Part shown: positions 37,056 to 47,130 of the stretch, one piece after another | Numbering within the stretch: position 1 is the stretch's first letter | Layout of the letters: every line of letters starts with the position of its first letter | Source: Aaosphaeria pasadenensis | Lineage: Eukaryota; Ascomycota; Dothideomycetes; Pleosporales | NCBI GenBank assembly: GCA_022813625.1 | Contig: JAKLMB010000009.1 | Coordinates: 248,001 to 312,000, forward strand | Length of the DNA stretch: 64,000 nucleotides | Direction of reading: 5' to 3' | Notes under the pieces: model-generated | The model's input: the letters and a program-made list of their open reading frames with translations, nothing else | The model's database searches: none | Told to the model about the DNA's origin: nothing | Translations under genes and position numbers: made by a program

Positions 37056-38495
37056 ATGGTCGGCCAAAAGCAACCCGTCTACGTCCTCGGTGTGGGCATG
37101 ACCAAGTTTATCAAGCCCCGCGGCAAAGTTGACTACCCCGAGCTTGGTTTCGAGGCTGGTGTCAAGGCCATGCTCGATGCGCATATCAACTACGACGAGG
37201 TCGACCAAGGCGTCGCATGCTACTGCTACGGCGACTCTACCTGCGGCCAGCGCGTCTTCTACCAATTCGGTATGACTGGCATTCCCGTCTACAATGTCAA
37301 CAACAACTGCTCTACGGGTTCCACAGGTCTCTACATGGGAAGGAACATGATTGCGCATGGTGCTGCAGACTGCGTGCTCGTCGTCGGCTTCGAAAAGATG
37401 TTCCCCGGTAGCTTGCAGACATTCTTCCAGGATAGGGCAAACCCTACCGGAACCAGCAGCTTGATCATGAAGGAAACTAGGGGTATCACCAAGGCCCCGG
37501 GTGCAGCACAGATGTTCGGTAATGCAGGACGAGAGCATATGGAGAAGTGAGTGCGACCCTTTGGTCCTCTATTCGCGCATGGGATATTAAACGCTGACAT
37601 CCATTGAAATAGGTACGGTTCCAAGCTCGAGGATTTTGCTGAGATTGCCCGCGTCAATCATGCCCATTCCAAGAACAACCCATACTCCCAGTTCCAAGAT
37701 GAGTACACTCTCGAGCAGATCGTGAAGGCGCCCATGATCCATGAGCCCCTCACCAAGCTTCAGTGCTGCCCTACCTCCGACGGATCCGCTGCTGCCGTCC
37801 TCGTCTCACAGGCTTTTCTCGACAAGCGACCAGAGCTCAAGTCGCAAGCTATCCTCATCGCCGGACAGTGTCTCGCTACAGACACTCCCAATCTTTTCAA
37901 CCGCAGCGCAATTGAGTTGATCGGATACTCCATGAGCGAGCTTGCAGCCAAGACCGCTTTGAAGGAGGCCAACACCTCTCCTGATGATGTCAAGGTTTGC
38001 GAGTTGCACGACTGCTTCTCTGCAAACGAGATGGTCACAATCGAGGCCCTTGGGTTGGCACCCCGCGGTAAGGCTCACGAGCTCGTCCGAAAGGGTGGCA
38101 TTACATATGGCGGTAAAGTTGTCATCAACCCCTCTGGAGGTCTTATCTCCAAGGGACACCCGCTCGGTGCCACTGGCCTTGCTCAGTGCGCAGAGCTCGT
38201 CTGGCACATGCGTGGATGGGCCAACAACCGTTCCGTCAAGGACACCACCGTCGCTCTTCAGCACAACCTTGGTCTCGGTGGTGCAGTGGTGTGCACCGTC
38301 TACAAGAGGGCCGATGGTAAAGCGGCGACAGACCTGTCGGACGCAGAGGTCGGCAAGGCGAACGGTCTCGGATACAACCCTGCCACACAAGCAAAGGGCT
38401 TCACCAAGGAGCAAGTCGACTCCGTCAGGTCGCGTACTGCAAGGAGCGAGTGGGCTATCCAAGACACTGAGCAGAAGGTCGAGGCGAGGTTTTGA
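37056..38495 (+). CDS. SCP-x type thiolase (sterol carrier protein/lipid-transfer thiolase)
   Basis: Two exons (37056-37546, 37613-38495) encode about 457 residues. SCP-x thiolases cleave 3-oxoacyl-CoA, including branched chains, mainly in peroxisomes. Seen here: the start PVYVLGVGMTKF, the nucleophilic cysteine in NVNNNCSTGSTGLYMGRNM, a second active-site stretch CELHDCFSANEMVTIEALGL, and the C-terminal INPSGGLISKGHPLGATGLA with its catalytic histidine. There is no C-terminal SCP2 domain, so this is the thiolase-only form. The protein ends in ARF, which fits the loose PTS1 pattern [SAC][KRH][LMF] but is not the usual SKL. The CCACCATGG start decides the N-terminus over the earlier in-frame triplets. 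It is probably a housekeeping gene next to, not part of, the accessory block. Confidence 0.9.
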
Positions 38496-39627
38496 ACGCA
38501 ATGCTAGAGCGACGCGAAAATGGAAATGCGGGTAGGATTTGCATCATTGGAGTCTTGTAAGAACGAACCAATCTTTTGTATATAGTATTAGTGATGTGAA
38601 GCCAGCGAACGTCGATTTATGATACACTTTACGAATTGTTCCATCTTGAGTATTGAGTATGTGCAAGAGTTAGATGCTGTAAGATGGGAGACTCCGGACT
38701 CGACTTGGATCTGGCCGGGTCTGTGCGACATGACAATGTGAATTGCTTGATTTCCGTCTACTGCTTCTGCTAGACTCGCGTTGCGTCCACACTCTTAGTA
38801 TGCAGTCCTCAATTCTCAATTCCCGAGTCGGTGAATCGCTATATCAGATTCTCCGACTTTCAATAGTCGCTGCAGATAATATGACAAGTTGGCTGGAGAC
38901 TTTTATCTCTTTAGCACCCACGCTAGAAGTACCTCCCCATCCTTCGTCCAACGACATGCCCACCCTTTATGGACAATACCACATGCTTCCCAATCACGCT
39001 AACACGGAGCTCAGCGGCATGCTTGCATTCGAATTGTAATCATTTTCTGATCCTTCTCTCTGATCTTCGTCGCTTTGCCGCATCAGCGCCCGATAATGTA
39101 ATACAGCCACCCCGGACCGGATCCCCATATCCATTCTCCGACCTTGCAGATCAGCCATGCAACACTATGCAATGTTTCCGCCCCACGATCATTGATTGGT
39201 GTTATTTGTTTTTGCAATTTTCGATATTCGCCTGCCTAGCAAATATTTCCAAGAGTGATCTCGGCAGGTAGGTTCTTCTTAGGGGCAAGCGGGATGAGAT
39301 GAGCATGATGGACATCATGAGGGTGTGGAGTGCTGTCCTTGGGAGTCGGTGAATCGGGACTTCGAAGGGTTCGTTACGATGCTCATGATCTCATGCGCCT
39401 GATGTGGAGTGGGTGGGTGCTGAGCTGATATTGCAGCTTTGGGATCGTTGTCTTCATACTCGGGGTCGTTTCGACTTTCCGGCACACATCATCGCAAGCT
39501 TCTGAAGTTCGGATGTACGGATTGACTGGTAGTGACTTCTTGTGCGGCCTGCCTCTGAGGTACACATAACTACATATATCACATTCAATCACAATCCGAG
39601 AAGTTTCTCGGCCTATTGCACACCAGA
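38496..39627. other. intergenic between thiolase and DHA2 transporter
   Basis: No supported gene. The plus strand has open frames without recognisable domains. This holds the 3' end of the thiolase gene and the promoter of the transporter gene. Confidence 0.4.
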
Positions 39628-41964
39628 ATGTCACGTTCAACGTATGACGAAGAGGACGAAGTGCCTCCATTCCCGGACACGAATACTTTCAACGCAGATA
39701 GGGTTCACGAGCTCAATTCGGCGGGACCCTCAAGACCACACTCTTCGCTGTCCAATTTCAATTCCAATCACCATACCCACTCAGGCATGGACCCGCAGAC
39801 ATACAATGCCCTCACAGCTCCAACTCCACCAGCAGTTCCGTCGACTTCATGTTCTACACCGACGCGTACGAACTTTGACATCACAGATTCGGCTGTCTCC
39901 CTCCAGAAGAAAGGTCGAGAATCACGCGATGTCATCGAAGATTTGCTCCGCAGCCTGAGCATGCAGGAGAAGGAGGACTTCGAGAGTAGTCACAGAAGGG
40001 CTACCAGCACCTTCTCTTTCGAACCGCTTGACCCAGACGAGTATCCCTTGTCGCGACCTGTCTCCCAATCGCAGCGAACATCGAGATACACATCTCGTAC
40101 TGTAACTCGCGCACCGACGCCTCCACTACCATCAAAAGATGAAGACAACACCGCGCCAGCTCAAGAACAGCCAGCTACACAATATCCCCCACCCGCAAAA
40201 TTGGCACTCATTCTCATATCCCTGTACATCGCCATATTCCTCGTAGCACTCGACCGCACGATCATGGGTCCAGCCATACCCGCCATCACGAACAAATTCC
40301 ACAGCATCGACGACATAGGCTGGTATGGTTCTGCCTACATGCTCACGTCCTGTGGCTTCATTCTTCTCTACGGCCGGGTATATACGTTCTTCCCAACCAA
40401 GCACGTTTTCCTTTCCTCGATCCTCCTTTTCGAGGCTGGGAGCGCAGTCTGTGGCGCGGCTACCAGTTCACTGATGCTGATCATCGGCCGGGCGATTGCA
40501 GGGTTCGGAAGCAGTGGCATATTCACGGGAGCTATTTTGATCATCCTTGAGATTGTGCCGCTGCATAGAAGACCGTTGTTACAGGGTTTGTTCGGTGCCT
40601 GCTTTGGCGTTGCATCTGTTGCAGGTCCATTACTCGGAGGTGCATTCACAGGATCCAAAGCGACATGGCGGTGGTGTTTCTTCATGAATTTGCCGCTCGG
40701 CGCCATCACGATAGCATCCGTTGTATTCCTCTTAAATATCGAAGATAAGAGCAAAGAGAAAAGAAGCGGTACTTGGGCCGATCTTTTCAAAATGCTGGAC
40801 CCCCTGGGCACGATCCTCTTCCTCCCCAGCATAACCAGTCTTCTCCTCGCGCTCGAATGGGGAGCCACCGAATACGCCTGGAGTGACCCTACCATCATCG
40901 CCCTCCTCACCGTATTCTCCGTCCTGTTCGTCGCTTTCGTCGCCTGGCAAGCCTACACCCGCAACACCACGGCCACAGTCCCCGCCCGCGTCCTCTTCCA
41001 ACGAAGTGTCGCCTGCGGCGGACTCTCTCAATTCGCCGTTGGCGCAACCATGCTCACAGTATCAATGTACATTCCCTTATGGTTCCAAGCGATCCAGTCC
41101 CTCTCCGCCATGGCATCCGGAATCCGAACGATCCCGCTGGTCCTCTCCGTCGTCGTTGGATCCATCCTCTCGGGCGCCCTCGTCCAACGAATCGGCTACT
41201 ATACGCCGTTCATGATCATTGGCAGCGTGCTCATGAGCGTTGGCGTGGGCCTCCTAACGACATGGAACGCCTCCATCCCCGCACGCATCTGGATCTCCTA
41301 CCAGGTCATACTGGGGCTCGGCGTCGGCTTCACAATGCAGCACCCCAACCTCGCGATCCAGATCGTCTTACCCAAACCTGACATCCCCACCGGCACGGCA
41401 CTGCTCTCTCTCGCACAGACTCTCGGCGGTGCGGTATTCGTGGCCGTGGGCCAGAATACGTTCATAGATAAGTTTGTGGCGAGGCTACAGGGCATTCCTG
41501 GCGTTGATGCCAGAGCAGCCGTGAAGGGGGGCGCGACGGCGGTGTTGGATGGTGTCCCTAGGAGTGCGAGGGAGATGGTCGTCGATGCGTATAACTATGC
41601 GTTGACTAATGGGCCATTCTTTGCGTGTTTGATTGTGGCGTGCCTGACGCTACCTGCGGCATTGGGAATGGAGTGGAGGAGTGTCAAGGAGGGAATGCAG
41701 AAACCTGCTGTGCGACAGAGATCGGACGAAGAAGCGAATGATGGTGTAGCTCTGGCGAAGGAACGTCTAGACACTGTGAATGAAGGTGCTGGAGAGTCGA
41801 AATCTGGGGATGGTGATGGCCTTGGGGAGCTGCTGCAGCCACCGAATAGGGACAAGAGGAAGAGTTGGAGGCAGAGCTACCGAATGGTAGGAGAGTATTC
41901 TTGGGTCCTTGTCAAGAGGATGAATCCAGATCTGAGAGAAGAACTTGAGAGGACTTCAAGATGA
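39628..41964 (+). CDS. MFS multidrug/metabolite exporter, DHA2 (14-helix) type
   Basis: An intronless frame of 778 residues starts at the first ATG (MSRSTYDEEDEV). About 190 hydrophilic residues precede the membrane part, longer than in most relatives. The first helix runs into the DHA2 signature LVALDRTIMGPAIPAITNKF near residue 205. Further family motifs are WYGSAYMLTSCGFILLYGRV, the loop 2-3 motif, RAIAGFGSSGIF, and the antiporter motif C in VAGPLLGGAFTG followed by WRWCFFMNLPLG. Helices continue to about residue 685, with a polar C-terminal tail of about 95 residues. DHA2 proteins use proton antiport to expel drugs, toxins and secondary metabolites. It lies 2 kb upstream of the putative RiPP block and on the same strand as the glycosyltransferase, so it could be its exporter. 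That link is inference. Confidence 0.9.
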   Translation: MSRSTYDEEDEVPPFPDTNTFNADRVHELNSAGPSRPHSSLSNFNSNHHTHSGMDPQTYNALTAPTPPAVPSTSCSTPTRTNFDITDSAVSLQKKGRESRDVIEDLLRSLSMQEKEDFESSHRRATSTFSFEPLDPDEYPLSRPVSQSQRTSRYTSRTVTRAPTPPLPSKDEDNTAPAQEQPATQYPPPAKLALILISLYIAIFLVALDRTIMGPAIPAITNKFHSIDDIGWYGSAYMLTSCGFILLYGRVYTFFPTKHVFLSSILLFEAGSAVCGAATSSLMLIIGRAIAGFGSSGIFTGAILIILEIVPLHRRPLLQGLFGACFGVASVAGPLLGGAFTGSKATWRWCFFMNLPLGAITIASVVFLLNIEDKSKEKRSGTWADLFKMLDPLGTILFLPSITSLLLALEWGATEYAWSDPTIIALLTVFSVLFVAFVAWQAYTRNTTATVPARVLFQRSVACGGLSQFAVGATMLTVSMYIPLWFQAIQSLSAMASGIRTIPLVLSVVVGSILSGALVQRIGYYTPFMIIGSVLMSVGVGLLTTWNASIPARIWISYQVILGLGVGFTMQHPNLAIQIVLPKPDIPTGTALLSLAQTLGGAVFVAVGQNTFIDKFVARLQGIPGVDARAAVKGGATAVLDGVPRSAREMVVDAYNYALTNGPFFACLIVACLTLPAALGMEWRSVKEGMQKPAVRQRSDEEANDGVALAKERLDTVNEGAGESKSGDGDGLGELLQPPNRDKRKSWRQSYRMVGEYSWVLVKRMNPDLREELERTSR

Positions 41965-43943
41965 TACATCACGAGACATACTTAAAGCGACGATCATTAC
42001 TAGGACTCAGTATCTTCACGCATTTGGCGTTGTTGGGGTCTGATATTTGCATAGCGTTGACTTTTGGTTTCATAGTCATTGATGTTACTTTTACGTTGTG
42101 GTTCTGCAAGTGAGTGATCGTATCCAACCGTTGATATCAAAGGATGGGACTTCGCCGCTTCAAAGCTTGAGGCCACCATTATGCCCCCTTAACCAGGCGT
42201 GTCCGCTGCATGTAAGAGCAAATCCATTGGATACCAGTAAGGAGAGTTGCTTGCTGACATGCATTAATTAAGGAACCTTCCTTTGCTATTCTCCAGCCGA
42301 AGTATGTGCAGCACAATACATGGTTTCTCGACTTTCTGAACTTTCGGTGGATCATGTTCTGAAGGTTTAACGATGATTGATCCGCTGACAACGGGAAACA
42401 CTTTCAATGCATGCCTCGTGCGACATTGTCAGGCTGAACCCCCACCAGCAGCTGAATACATCAATGGAATAAGCATCTAGAAACTTGACGAAATCGTTCG
42501 GCTTTCCCCCTCCCCGAACGACGACATGGATCTCAGAATTGTCAGTCCAAATATACCAGAACAATGGTATTGATCAGCGCTGGTTGATATGGGATTTTTG
42601 GTCACCACATCACCAACCCAATATAAGTTGCAGACTGCATATGGATAAGTATCTACTTCACCACCATCAACGCATGTAATTTGGCCGTAACTACTCGCCC
42701 AAACAAATTAAGTGTTGGATGTTGTACAGCGTACAGTCTCAGAGCACTTGACTATGACTTTGTGCTTTGCATCTGAGTGCCGTGCTCCGTGATGCAGTCA
42801 CCTTTCACATTCTTGTCATCTAAGACGTGACTAGCCCTGAGTAGCACAGGTGCAACTTCCAAGCCCAGGCCGCGGTTGGCAGATTCAGCCGTACGAGGGC
42901 CAGAGACTGTGGTTGCCAGAAGCCCACTGAAATTCGTCGATTTGGAAACCTCAACATTGTTAGGACGGATGTAGCGGCTTCATCGGGACATATAGCTCGA
43001 ATCGCAATCGGACTATGAAACTGAGATATGGTAGAGTTTGTTGCAATTGGCAGTGACATGGCGTATCAATCTTGGCCAATCCAAGCCACAAGCTTGGAAG
43101 ATCTTCGCATTGCTTCCAATCTGACGATTAATTGGCGTAGTTCTACAGACGAATGTGCCATGCCAATCAAGATACGCTGGCCCTGGACCGATAGCGTCAA
43201 GCAATTGCTTATAGGAACCGCGATGACAGGGCATGATAAGCAGACGGCGGGTGGCCTCGAGCTCCCACGTTTGTCGCTGTAGTTGGACGCTCGAAGCGAA
43301 AGTATGCAATATGAGGGATTTCGGGGGGCTGCATCAGCCATTGCTGCACAATTCTGTGTTAACATCCTCATGCCTTGCGATGCATTGACATTGCGACCTC
43401 ATAATTCGCACGGTAGTTACTGCGAGTTCTGTGAGAACGAGTGGTCAGCCCTAGGCGTTGGCCATATGGTGAGCTACCACTTCACCTAGCGTCATCCCGC
43501 CGATCGTTTGCTATCAACTCTTTCTACCTGAGCTTACCCCACTAATTTCTAACTGCTTTTTGCGGTTCCCCACGGCTGCAGTCCGTGATCTTATTCTTAG
43601 CACAAACTGCACAAATCGGGCCATTATCTCGTAAATTGACGCAGGCCTGCGTATGAGGCTCGTTATCGTCCTTGCAATCCCGGCGTGGATCTGTTTCGGG
43701 AGGAATAACGACGGAGTTGACGTCGCACAAGGGTAACTGTAATTGGAGAGTGAGCATCTGAGGAAGGATTTCATGTCTTACTGTCCTGCATCTACTGGAT
43801 GTGGCTCGGACGATCAGTAGTAGTCGTGGTACCCATTGCTGGGCTATAGATGAGAACATATATCTTGACCCTGGTCTTTGCAACTGAGATCTTCGCATTT
43901 TAATTCAGTTCACTTTCTCAAAGACTAGATTTCTTTCAAGAAG
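41965..43943. other. intergenic before the glycosyltransferase
   Basis: No supported gene in 2 kb. A minus-strand frame near 43,560-43,770 reads as a short cysteine-containing peptide (DCKDDNEPHTQACVNLRDNG, then PICAVCAKNKITDC) that resembles the style of small secreted proteins. It lacks a clear signal peptide or start, so it may be a remnant or chance. Confidence 0.35.
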
Positions 43944-45266
43944 ATGGCACCTTCAGATCTTCATATGGTCGTCAGCGTTGCTTTTCAGGATGCTGGCGAC
44001 ACAACGCGAGCAATTGCTATGGCCATAGCATTCCGGGATAGTTGCCCACCAGGGCTTGATCTCAAGATAACCTTCCTGTCGTGTGGAAGTCGATTCGAAC
44101 ACCTCATCACAAATGCTGGCTTTCCCATTGCGGCCGCTCAGCCACGAGTGAAAGGTATCAGCGTTGCACACGACCTTGGATGGGACTTCCCCGAATTTTT
44201 TGGCTCGAAAGAGATCGCACAAACATTCATTGAAGGGCAGCTCGCAGCACTGCGCGAACTACAGCCTGATGTCGTGTTTCATGGCATGTGGGCTCCGGCA
44301 AGCCTTGCAGCACGCATGCTAGGCATGCGAACTATCAACTTCCTTCCGGTGCCATTGCATCCTGGCAGTTTTGGAAATGGACTGATTAGAGATCTCCCCG
44401 ACATGATGCCACTCTTCACAAGATTACCTCGACCAGCTCGACAGCGACTCGCATATTGGGCCAGCGGGTTGATGCTGAAGGCGCCAATATTCCACCAGAA
44501 GAGACTCGGGGCTGCCGCTGCAGCATGCGGTTGGCCAATCAAAGGTCCTATTTCGCTATTCGACATGAACATGGCTGATCTGAACATCGTCAACGATCAC
44601 CCCATTTTCCATGCAGATTATGCTCATAGACTTCCGGAGAACATTGTCATTGCGGGTCCGTTGTACGCAAAGAACGAACAAGAGCTTGATGCTGATATCG
44701 CGGCACACATGAAGCAGGGGTCGGGCCCCGCCATTCTCGTTGCGATGGGTAGCTCTGGGACGGAAGATTGGATTTTCGAGGCCATCAAAGCATTCAAAAT
44801 GTCCAAGGACGACGATTGGAATGTCGTGGTGCTCGCATCGCCTTCAATATGCAATGTCGAAGACGCTCGCAAGGTGGCCGCTGGCGACAAACGAATCCTA
44901 GTGACAGATCGATTCATTCCGGCACCAGCGGCAAACAAGTTGGCCGATGTTGTTGTGATCCATGGTGGCCAAGGTACCGTACAGACTGCTGTCGCAGCAG
45001 GTAAACCAGTTGTCGGTGTCGCGCTGCAGATCGAACAGCAGACCAATCTTGACAACGTCATGAACGCCGGAGCTGGTATCCGAATTCAACGACAGTTCTG
45101 GAAGGCCAAGGCAATCAGGCAAGCAGTAAAGACCATCTTGAATGACCCGAACTACACGGCCAATGCGAGGACATTAGGCGAAACTATCAGGAATATGGAT
45201 GGAGCGAAGACAGCGGCGGATGCAATGTGGGATTTTGTCTTGCAGAATGAAAAGGTAAAGGCATGA
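43944..45266 (+). CDS. GT1-family glycosyltransferase (UDP-sugar dependent, MGT-like)
   Basis: An intronless frame of 440 residues starts at AAGATGG. It has the two-lobed GT-B plan: an N-terminal acceptor half (MVVSVAFQDAGDTTRAIAMA; FHGMWAPASLAARMLGMRTI) and a C-terminal donor half with ILVAMGSSGTEDWIF and the sugar-nucleotide signature ADVVVIHGGQGTVQTAVAAG. HGGQGT is at residues 340-345, and the essential C-terminal pair reads EQQ. Plant and animal UGTs usually have HCGWNS or HGGxNS, so HGGQGT looks closer to bacterial macrolide-type transferases and their fungal relatives. No signal peptide or membrane segment is seen, so it is probably cytosolic. It opens the accessory block that holds the UstYa-like oxidase and repeat precursor, so it may glycosylate the peptide product. 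The acceptor cannot be read from sequence. Confidence 0.8.
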   Translation: MAPSDLHMVVSVAFQDAGDTTRAIAMAIAFRDSCPPGLDLKITFLSCGSRFEHLITNAGFPIAAAQPRVKGISVAHDLGWDFPEFFGSKEIAQTFIEGQLAALRELQPDVVFHGMWAPASLAARMLGMRTINFLPVPLHPGSFGNGLIRDLPDMMPLFTRLPRPARQRLAYWASGLMLKAPIFHQKRLGAAAAACGWPIKGPISLFDMNMADLNIVNDHPIFHADYAHRLPENIVIAGPLYAKNEQELDADIAAHMKQGSGPAILVAMGSSGTEDWIFEAIKAFKMSKDDDWNVVVLASPSICNVEDARKVAAGDKRILVTDRFIPAPAANKLADVVVIHGGQGTVQTAVAAGKPVVGVALQIEQQTNLDNVMNAGAGIRIQRQFWKAKAIRQAVKTILNDPNYTANARTLGETIRNMDGAKTAADAMWDFVLQNEKVKA

Positions 45267-46097
45267 TGCGGTGCCCCGTAGCACCATGTGTCAACGTCTA
45301 GGAGGAGAGAAATGATTCAATTGTTGCGAGTTTCATTGTGAATTTTCACGACGACAAATCTATTTGTTTTATTTTAGTAATGCCCACAATCCAGGACAAT
45401 TCGCTTCAGACATCACAAACCATACAAATTATATCTCTCATTCCGTGTCCGATTAAGGGTCGAAATTGATATCACGAGCGTGCATGCATATTCTTCATTT
45501 TGGTGACCATCAATTGCTTCATGATGAATTTACTGACCTAGAATTGAAAACATACCTACACAGAAAGTACTTCGATGACATATCATCAAGCTGACGCGGG
45601 CCGTCCCCACTTAATCCCGGGAAGGCCCTCTCTATCTCCACAATTATCCTAACTTGTCGTCCCAATGCTTTCGCTCGCATGCTTCCGTTGTGATCCGTTT
45701 GAGGGTATTTATTGTTCAAGAATCGCGTAAAGAATAATTTTCCCAGATGAGCTGCTGTGCCTGAACATCTGATACAAAAGTAGGCCCTTTTCCCCCTCCA
45801 ATGATACAATATTAATGACTGTGTCAGGTTTCCTGAGTCGCGCTGGTCTCGGAGCAAATCAACATGGGGTATTTGATTTACAAAGACGTTTGAAAATCCG
45901 TCCCTCCGAAGCTCAAGGATCATGGTGTGATATTGCATATTCTAAACTCGATTGTTTTTAGTTCCCGAGCACGCATTCGCCAACAATCGAACGACAACCG
46001 AGACCGAAAAAGGCCAGCGAAACCGCCTTTCACATACAAGTACACTAATACACATACACGGATACCTGGACGATCACAATCCCCAGCACCAAAAGAG
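45267..46097. other. intergenic and leader of the cyclase-like gene
   Basis: A minus-strand frame of 139 codons at 45519-45938 shows no recognisable domain and is probably chance. The plus-strand frame of the cyclase gene stays open upstream to an earlier ATG at 45927, which would add 57 residues of basic, low-conservation sequence. Confidence 0.4.
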
Positions 46098-47093
46098 ATG
46101 ACTGAGCAGAACGTGACATCCCTCTTTGACACGCCGTACGATGCCCTCCCTGACAAAAAGCGGGTCTGGCAGGGTACCCCAGGAAGCCGTGAAGAGGGGC
46201 TTGGAAAACTCGCGATTCTCACACCTGACGTCGTTGCTAGAGCCGCCGCAGAAATTCGGACCGGGCGGAGGGTTTGCTTAAACTGGGAGCTCACCAAGCT
46301 GGAAACGGCGGGCTTCAATCGGAAAGCATGCGAGCACAACATTGTCCCGCTTCTGGAAGGCGTTATCTACGACGACACGTACAATTTCAACCCACAGCAA
46401 AGCAGTCAATGGGATGGACTCAGACATTTTTCGATGCCAAACCCGGCAGAAGGCGGAAAGGGGCAAACTGAGCGTGTCTTTTACGGTGGGACCACCATTG
46501 CAGAGATTATGGACAGAAGCAACACTAGAATCGGAATTCACCATTGGGCGAAAGAAGGTATAGCAGGTCGTGGTGTACTCATTGATTATGCGTGGTGGGC
46601 CGAGCGGAAGGGTATTCAGTATTCGTCGTTCTCGAAACATGAGGTCAAATTGTCGGAGATCAAGGAGATTGCGAAGGAGTGTAACATTGAGTTTCGGAAA
46701 GGTGATATTCTTTTTGTGAGGATCGGCATAACAAGAGAATGGGACACTAAGATGAACGAAGAAGACAAGAAAGCCTACGCAGCGAACCCTACTCCTGAAC
46801 ATGCTGGGTTAGAAGTTACGGAAGATATGATCCGATGGCACTGGGATAGCGGTTTCGCGGCAGTTGCAGGAGACTCGATCGGATGGGAAGTGTACCCTCC
46901 TAAGGATGTGAAGCTTTTGTTGCATGAGTATCTTCTTGCAGGCTGGGGTATGCCCATTGGTGAGCTATTCGATCTCGAAAGCCTCTCCAAGGTATGCCAG
47001 GAATTGGGCAGGTGGTCATTTTTTGTCAGCTCAACCCCATTCAACATGCCTGGTGGGGTTTCTTCGGCGAGCAATTGCATGGCAATTTTCTAG
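46098..47093 (+). CDS. cyclase-like protein (PF04199, kynurenine-formamidase fold)
   Basis: A single exon of 331 residues is read from the ATG at 46098 (MTEQNVTSLFDTPYDALPDK). An upstream in-frame ATG at 45927 exists, but its extra 57 residues look like leader sequence. PF04199 proteins are metal-dependent hydrolases related to arylformamidase and are common in fungal secondary-metabolite regions. Recognisable parts are SSQWDGLRHFSMPNPAEGGK (the WDGLRH stretch at residues 105-110), TRIGIHHWAKEGIAGRGVLI (about 144-161) and the conserved end of the family, SASNCMAIF. The Asp in GRGVLIDYA is kept. Its stop codon lies only 37 bp from the stop of the convergent UstYa-like gene. A role in tailoring or hydrolysis of the peptide is inference from that position. 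Confidence 0.85.
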   Translation: MTEQNVTSLFDTPYDALPDKKRVWQGTPGSREEGLGKLAILTPDVVARAAAEIRTGRRVCLNWELTKLETAGFNRKACEHNIVPLLEGVIYDDTYNFNPQQSSQWDGLRHFSMPNPAEGGKGQTERVFYGGTTIAEIMDRSNTRIGIHHWAKEGIAGRGVLIDYAWWAERKGIQYSSFSKHEVKLSEIKEIAKECNIEFRKGDILFVRIGITREWDTKMNEEDKKAYAANPTPEHAGLEVTEDMIRWHWDSGFAAVAGDSIGWEVYPPKDVKLLLHEYLLAGWGMPIGELFDLESLSKVCQELGRWSFFVSSTPFNMPGGVSSASNCMAIF

Positions 47094-47130
47094 GAGGGCA
47101 TTGAGAGTACCATTGGATTACCAACGCTCA

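Noticed and set aside
43514..43898. minus-strand cysteine-containing frame suggesting a small secreted protein
   Set aside because: No signal peptide, start or exon structure could be found, so it is at best a remnant.
45519..45938. 139-codon minus-strand frame between the glycosyltransferase and the cyclase-like gene
   Set aside because: No domain, uneven codon use, and it overlaps the probable leader of the cyclase-like gene.
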